Positions 60,106 through 64,000 of a stretch of DNA of 64,000 nt are shown piece after piece (position 1 is the stretch's first letter; each line of letters opens with the position of its first letter). This stretch comes from Cardiocondyla obscurior (Eukaryota > Arthropoda > Insecta > Hymenoptera > Formicidae). The notes beneath the pieces were generated by a model, which ran no database searches, was not told the origin of the DNA, and saw only the letters and a program-made list of their open reading frames with translations. The stretch lies in NCBI RefSeq assembly GCF_019399895.1, contig NC_091870.1, forward strand, positions 5,315,001-5,379,000, written 5' to 3'. Made by a program: the position numbers and the translations under genes.

Positions 60106-63100
60106 ATGCGGAAAGCCGGTAAAGACCAAGAGCAGAAAGTGACCGTTAAAATTGAACCACAGACTTCACCTTTACAACCATACGTTACGACTGGAGCAGG
60201 TACGAGTACGGAGTCTATGGAAACTATCGAGCCTTTCAACATGACTGAGATTCCCGGCTCGTTTAAAATTGAAATTTTCGACGCCACTAAACACCGGTGG
60301 ACCACGTGGTTACAGCGACTACAAGGAGCCTTCGAGGCTTTTGGCATTACCACCGAGGCAAAGAAACGTACTTATCTCTTACAATACATTGGCATGGATA
60401 CTTACACCAAGCTGGAGAGTACTATGGATAATACCAATCCCTACACCGCTCTTTGGGCTACGTTAATTGACAAATTGAAGGCGATACTGGAGCCGGAACC
60501 TCTCGAAGCAGCAGAAATTTTTGTTTTTCATAAAAGAAAGCAACAGGAAAACGAGTCGGTGCGCGATTTTGTCAATGATTTACATAAACTCAGTGCGAAG
60601 TGCAATTTTGGGGCTTATTTGAAGACAGCCTTACGTACGCAATTGATAGCCGGCCTCCGCAATCCAAATATTCAGGCAAGACTTCTGGAAATCCAAAATC
60701 TGACTTTCGATTCTGCAATTTCTACAGCCATTACCATGGAACTTGCTGAAAGCAGTACCACGCAATTGCGCAACCCTTCGCAAACAGCCGAAAGTATACA
60801 ATACGTGAATTCGGAAACCAATCGGTACAAAGGAAACGCGCAGAAAAAAGGTCAACAAAAACGGAATGTGAAATCATCATCCGTTAACTACAAGAAGAAT
60901 TTCAGAAGCCCCACGCATTCGAAACCGCACCGGAAATTTGAGAACGTGCCATCATCAATTAAAAATGTGAAGTGTTTTCGGTGCGGAAAAGAGCATTACG
61001 CAAATGAGTGTACACTTCCCAAAAATGTGGAATGCAGCTTCTGCCAGAAAAAAGGGCACCTAGCACGGGTGTGCTTTAGGAAAAGGAAGGAATCTGCCAA
61101 TACTGTCGAGGAAGTCTGCACCATCGACACTGCCAATGCAAGGAGCAAATTCATCATGCCGCTTCAAGTCGAGCAACATCAGATGACTTTCGAAGTGGAC
61201 ACGGGAGCCGCCGTGAGTCTTATTAGTGCGGAAGACGCGAAGAAATTCTTTCCGTCGCATCGTGTTTTTCCGCCGAATGTAAGATTACAATCTTTTAATA
61301 AAGATCTGATTAATACAATCGGTTACATTCAAGTGCGAGTTAAATCGGATAAGCGTAGCTTAAATTTAAATTTATACATTGTTAAAATTCATTGTAAACC
61401 TCTTTTGGGCAGAGAATGGTTTCACGAACTAGTAAATACTAAAGAAATGAACGGTTTATATACCGATGACGAAATCACGACGCCATACATACATACAATT
61501 AATGAAAATTCAATAATAAAAAAATTATTACAAAAATACGATATTGTTACGGAACGCAAGGGAGCAATCAAATCTTACGTGGGTAAATTTACACTATTAG
61601 ATAACGCGAAACCAGTTTTTATTAAGCATCGAACCGTCCCTTTCAAGATGCAAGATAAAATTAAAACTGAACTTGATAAATTAACCGCGAAAGGGATTCT
61701 ATTACCCGTTAAATCATCCGAATGGGCCACGCCCATTGTCCCGGCACTAAAAAAAGATGGTTCAGTACGAATCTGCCGAGATTACAGTGTGACACTTAAT
61801 AAGCAGTTGCTTATTGATGAATATCCTCTGCCCAAATTAGAGGAACTATTTTCGTGCATGTCAGGAATGACTATATTTTCTAAAATAAATTTAAAAAAAG
61901 CGTATTTACAATTACGTATAGACGAAAAACAACAAAAACTACTCACTCTCTCCACACATTGCGGACTGTATCAACCTACGCGTCTTATGTTCGGTGTAGC
62001 TTCTGCCCCCGCGATTTGGCAACGTACGATCGAAGAAATCTTTCACGATATTAGCGGGGTCAAAATTTTTCTGGACGATATTCGAATCGCTAGCGCAACA
62101 AAAGAAGAACATATTAAGAAATTAGAAATTATTTTCCGTAGATTACAGGAATTTAATATACAAATAAATTTAGAGAAAAGCGAATTCTTTAAAGATAGTA
62201 TACACTTTTGCGGATACATAATAGATAAAAATGGAATTAATAAAGACCCGGCAAAATACGCGGCAATTAAAAAAATGCCTAGACCTACAAATAAAACAGA
62301 GGTACGCGCTTTTCTAGGTTTCGTTAACTATTATGCGCGTTTTATTAAAAATCTCTCGGAAATTTTACATCCACTTCATAACTTATTACGAGATAATGTC
62401 CAATTTAAATGGAATAATTCTTGCGAATACGCATTCGACAAAGCTAAACAAGCATTTAGTGAAAATAAAATACTTGCACATTACGATCCCGAATTACCTT
62501 TAATTTTAGCAGTGGATGCAAGTAATTACGGAATTGGCGCAGTACTTTCTCACGTGTACCCCGATAAATCGGAAAGAATCATTCAATGCGCATCTCAGAA
62601 ATTAAACCCTACACAGCAAAAATACACGAACATTGATAAAGAAGCGTATGCCATTATTTTTGGCATTAAAAAATTTCATCAATTTCTTTTCGGTACCAAA
62701 TTCACTCTTGTTACGGATAATCAAGCGTTAACACGAATCTTCTCACCGGATAAAAACTTACCAACATTTTCAGCATTACGTATGCAACATTATGCATTAT
62801 TTTTACGTGCCTACAATTATGATATTCAATATAAGAAATCCGAACTTAATGCAAACGCGGACGGCCTTTCTAGATTGCCTTTGGAAAACGAAAATGACAC
62901 ACATGAAGTAATTGATATTTTTCATTTAGAAACAATTAACTTCCTACCACTTACAGCAGAAGAAATTGCAAATTGTACAAAAACGGATACAGAATTACAA
63001 AAAATTTACAAAGAAATTACAACACATAATTACACATCTAATCGCAAGAAACAAAACATTAACATAGAAGAATTCTCAATTTGTAACGGAGTTATATTAC

Positions 63101-64000
63101 GTTCCGATCGGGTTGTTATCCCAGAAAAACTAAAACATAAAATTCTTCTTGAATTACATTGGGGACATTTCGGAATTTCAAAAATAAAAAATTTGGCCCG
63201 CAAGATAGTTTGGTGGCCATCATTAAACAAAGATATAGAAAATCTTGTTAAAAATTGTACAATTTGCAACCTGCACAAAGATAATCCACCAAAAGTGGAC
63301 GTACATTTCTGGGAAGATTCTACAAAGGTTTTTGATCGTGTGCACATTGATTTCGCGGGACCTTTTATGGGAAAACTTTTCCTTATCCTAATCGATGCAT
63401 ATTCAAAATTTCCCATCGTTAAAATCGTCAACTCAATGTCAGCTGAATCTACTATAGCAACATGTCGAGAAATTTTCAGTGAATACGGTTGTCCAAAAGT
63501 GATAGTAACGGATAACGGGAGAACATTTATTTCTTCTGAATTCAAAACTTTTATGCAAGAAATTAACTGCACATTAAAGTATACTGCCCCATACAATCCA
63601 TCTACGAACGGACAGGCTGAAAACATGGTCAAAACAATTAAAAATGGATTTAAAAAAATGTGTGCAGAAAACAAATCCATACACTACAATTTATGCAAAT
63701 TACTCTTACAACATAGAACTTGCGAACATTCACAAACAAAACAAATTCCTGCAGACTTATTTTTCGGAAGAAAAGTTAATTCACCGTTAGATTTTATTCA
63801 TCCTACTTACAAATTACAAACACCGTATAAAAATACAAATATTTGTAAAAAAATTTTTCAAGCGAGGGAAAGAGTGAGTGCGCGTAATTATACTGGTACA
63901 ACTAAATGGCTCCTCGGTAGAATTAAGTCTCGAATTGGCGCTTTACATTATGAAATAAGTTTAGATAATGGCATTATCGTTCGGCGTCATGTAAATCAAC
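60106..64000 (+). CDS. Gypsy D Gag-Pol, single open frame, right end outside the window
   Basis: Open from ATG 60106 to the window end, 1298 codons without a stop. The Gag core includes FDATKHRWTTWLQRLQGAFE and AEIFVFHKRKQQENESVRDF. Two zinc knuckles follow: CFRCGKEHYANEC and CSFCQKKGHLARVC. Protease FEVDTGAAVSLIS. RT: VRICRDYSVTLNKQLLIDEY, then motif A reading IFSKINLKKAYLQL, and GVKIFLDDIRIAS. RNase H LAVDASNYGIGAVLS. Integrase HHCC (HWGHFGISK, CTICNLHK) and core (VHIDFAGPF, VTDNGRTFIS, NGQAENMVK). In motif A the catalytic Asp found in Gypsy RTs is Asn here, so RT is probably inactive although the frame is open. Gag and Pol are fused in one frame, unlike elements A, B and E. Confidence 0.93.
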   Translation, partial: MRKAGKDQEQKVTVKIEPQTSPLQPYVTTGAGTSTESMETIEPFNMTEIPGSFKIEIFDATKHRWTTWLQRLQGAFEAFGITTEAKKRTYLLQYIGMDTYTKLESTMDNTNPYTALWATLIDKLKAILEPEPLEAAEIFVFHKRKQQENESVRDFVNDLHKLSAKCNFGAYLKTALRTQLIAGLRNPNIQARLLEIQNLTFDSAISTAITMELAESSTTQLRNPSQTAESIQYVNSETNRYKGNAQKKGQQKRNVKSSSVNYKKNFRSPTHSKPHRKFENVPSSIKNVKCFRCGKEHYANECTLPKNVECSFCQKKGHLARVCFRKRKESANTVEEVCTIDTANARSKFIMPLQVEQHQMTFEVDTGAAVSLISAEDAKKFFPSHRVFPPNVRLQSFNKDLINTIGYIQVRVKSDKRSLNLNLYIVKIHCKPLLGREWFHELVNTKEMNGLYTDDEITTPYIHTINENSIIKKLLQKYDIVTERKGAIKSYVGKFTLLDNAKPVFIKHRTVPFKMQDKIKTELDKLTAKGILLPVKSSEWATPIVPALKKDGSVRICRDYSVTLNKQLLIDEYPLPKLEELFSCMSGMTIFSKINLKKAYLQLRIDEKQQKLLTLSTHCGLYQPTRLMFGVASAPAIWQRTIEEIFHDISGVKIFLDDIRIASATKEEHIKKLEIIFRRLQEFNIQINLEKSEFFKDSIHFCGYIIDKNGINKDPAKYAAIKKMPRPTNKTEVRAFLGFVNYYARFIKNLSEILHPLHNLLRDNVQFKWNNSCEYAFDKAKQAFSENKILAHYDPELPLILAVDASNYGIGAVLSHVYPDKSERIIQCASQKLNPTQQKYTNIDKEAYAIIFGIKKFHQFLFGTKFTLVTDNQALTRIFSPDKNLPTFSALRMQHYALFLRAYNYDIQYKKSELNANADGLSRLPLENENDTHEVIDIFHLETINFLPLTAEEIANCTKTDTELQKIYKEITTHNYTSNRKKQNINIEEFSICNGVILRSDRVVIPEKLKHKILLELHWGHFGISKIKNLARKIVWWPSLNKDIENLVKNCTICNLHKDNPPKVDVHFWEDSTKVFDRVHIDFAGPFMGKLFLILIDAYSKFPIVKIVNSMSAESTIATCREIFSEYGCPKVIVTDNGRTFISSEFKTFMQEINCTLKYTAPYNPSTNGQAENMVKTIKNGFKKMCAENKSIHYNLCKLLLQHRTCEHSQTKQIPADLFFGRKVNSPLDFIHPTYKLQTPYKNTNICKKIFQARERVSARNYTGTTKWLLGRIKSRIGALHYEISLDNGIIVRRHVNQ

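Overview
The window is insect nuclear DNA, most probably from a hymenopteran such as an ant. That is an inference: host-like exons have GT-AG introns, base composition is AT-rich, and the mobile elements are BEL/Pao, Ty3/Gypsy, IS630/Tc1/mariner, DIRS and small CAGGGTGTC-ended elements. I see no intact host gene, rRNA, tRNA or CRISPR array. About four fifths of the window is transposable-element sequence. Two decayed, intron-bearing host-type genes lie in between: an LDL-receptor-like gene (4.07-5.23 and 12.47-12.6 kb, split by a Gypsy insertion) and the 3' half of a period (circadian clock) gene (15.1-18.05 kb) with four in-frame stop codons.

Layout: 1-2471 is the 5' end of a minus-strand BEL/Pao element (Gag, primer-binding site, LTR). 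2692-3677 holds an unidentified minus-strand relic. 7014-12423 is Gypsy copy A, inserted inside the LDL-receptor-like relic. 13028-13690 is a small minus-strand ORF of unknown family. 18.88-35.16 kb is an old Gypsy element (C). Gypsy copy B (22167-34419, minus) sits in its RNase H region. One LTR of copy B was in turn split at a TTAA by a 7,676-bp DNA transposon (26576-34251), and that transposon carries smaller insertions of its own. 36.3-38.05 kb holds an LTR with a primer-binding site and a truncated mariner gene. 38128-55279 is Gypsy E (minus), with 2.3-kb LTRs that contain a 53-bp minisatellite and an ORF. Its right LTR is split by a nearly complete BEL element (47761-54412). 55495-57910 is a mariner element with introns and an inverted duplication of its 5' end. 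58064-59772 is a DIRS fragment with an intron. 59784-64000 is Gypsy D, one open gag-pol frame running off the window.

The most unusual object is the TTAA-flanked transposon. Its 17-bp termini begin GGGTC. Its 1005-residue protein joins a Mutator-type DDE transposase to a YqaJ-type nuclease. Transcribed divergently from a shared 332-bp intergenic region is a three-exon gene for a proline- and arginine-rich protein. The untouched second LTR of copy B shows the empty site, so the borders are exact.

Three Gypsy insertions (A, B, E) share the 4-bp target duplication ATAT. Copies A and B are nearly identical internally but carry quite different U3 regions, and they share a UGA codon and two reading-frame breaks. 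Small basic, proline-rich ORFs occur at 13.0 kb, 21.25 kb and in the LTRs of E, and may be one accessory family.
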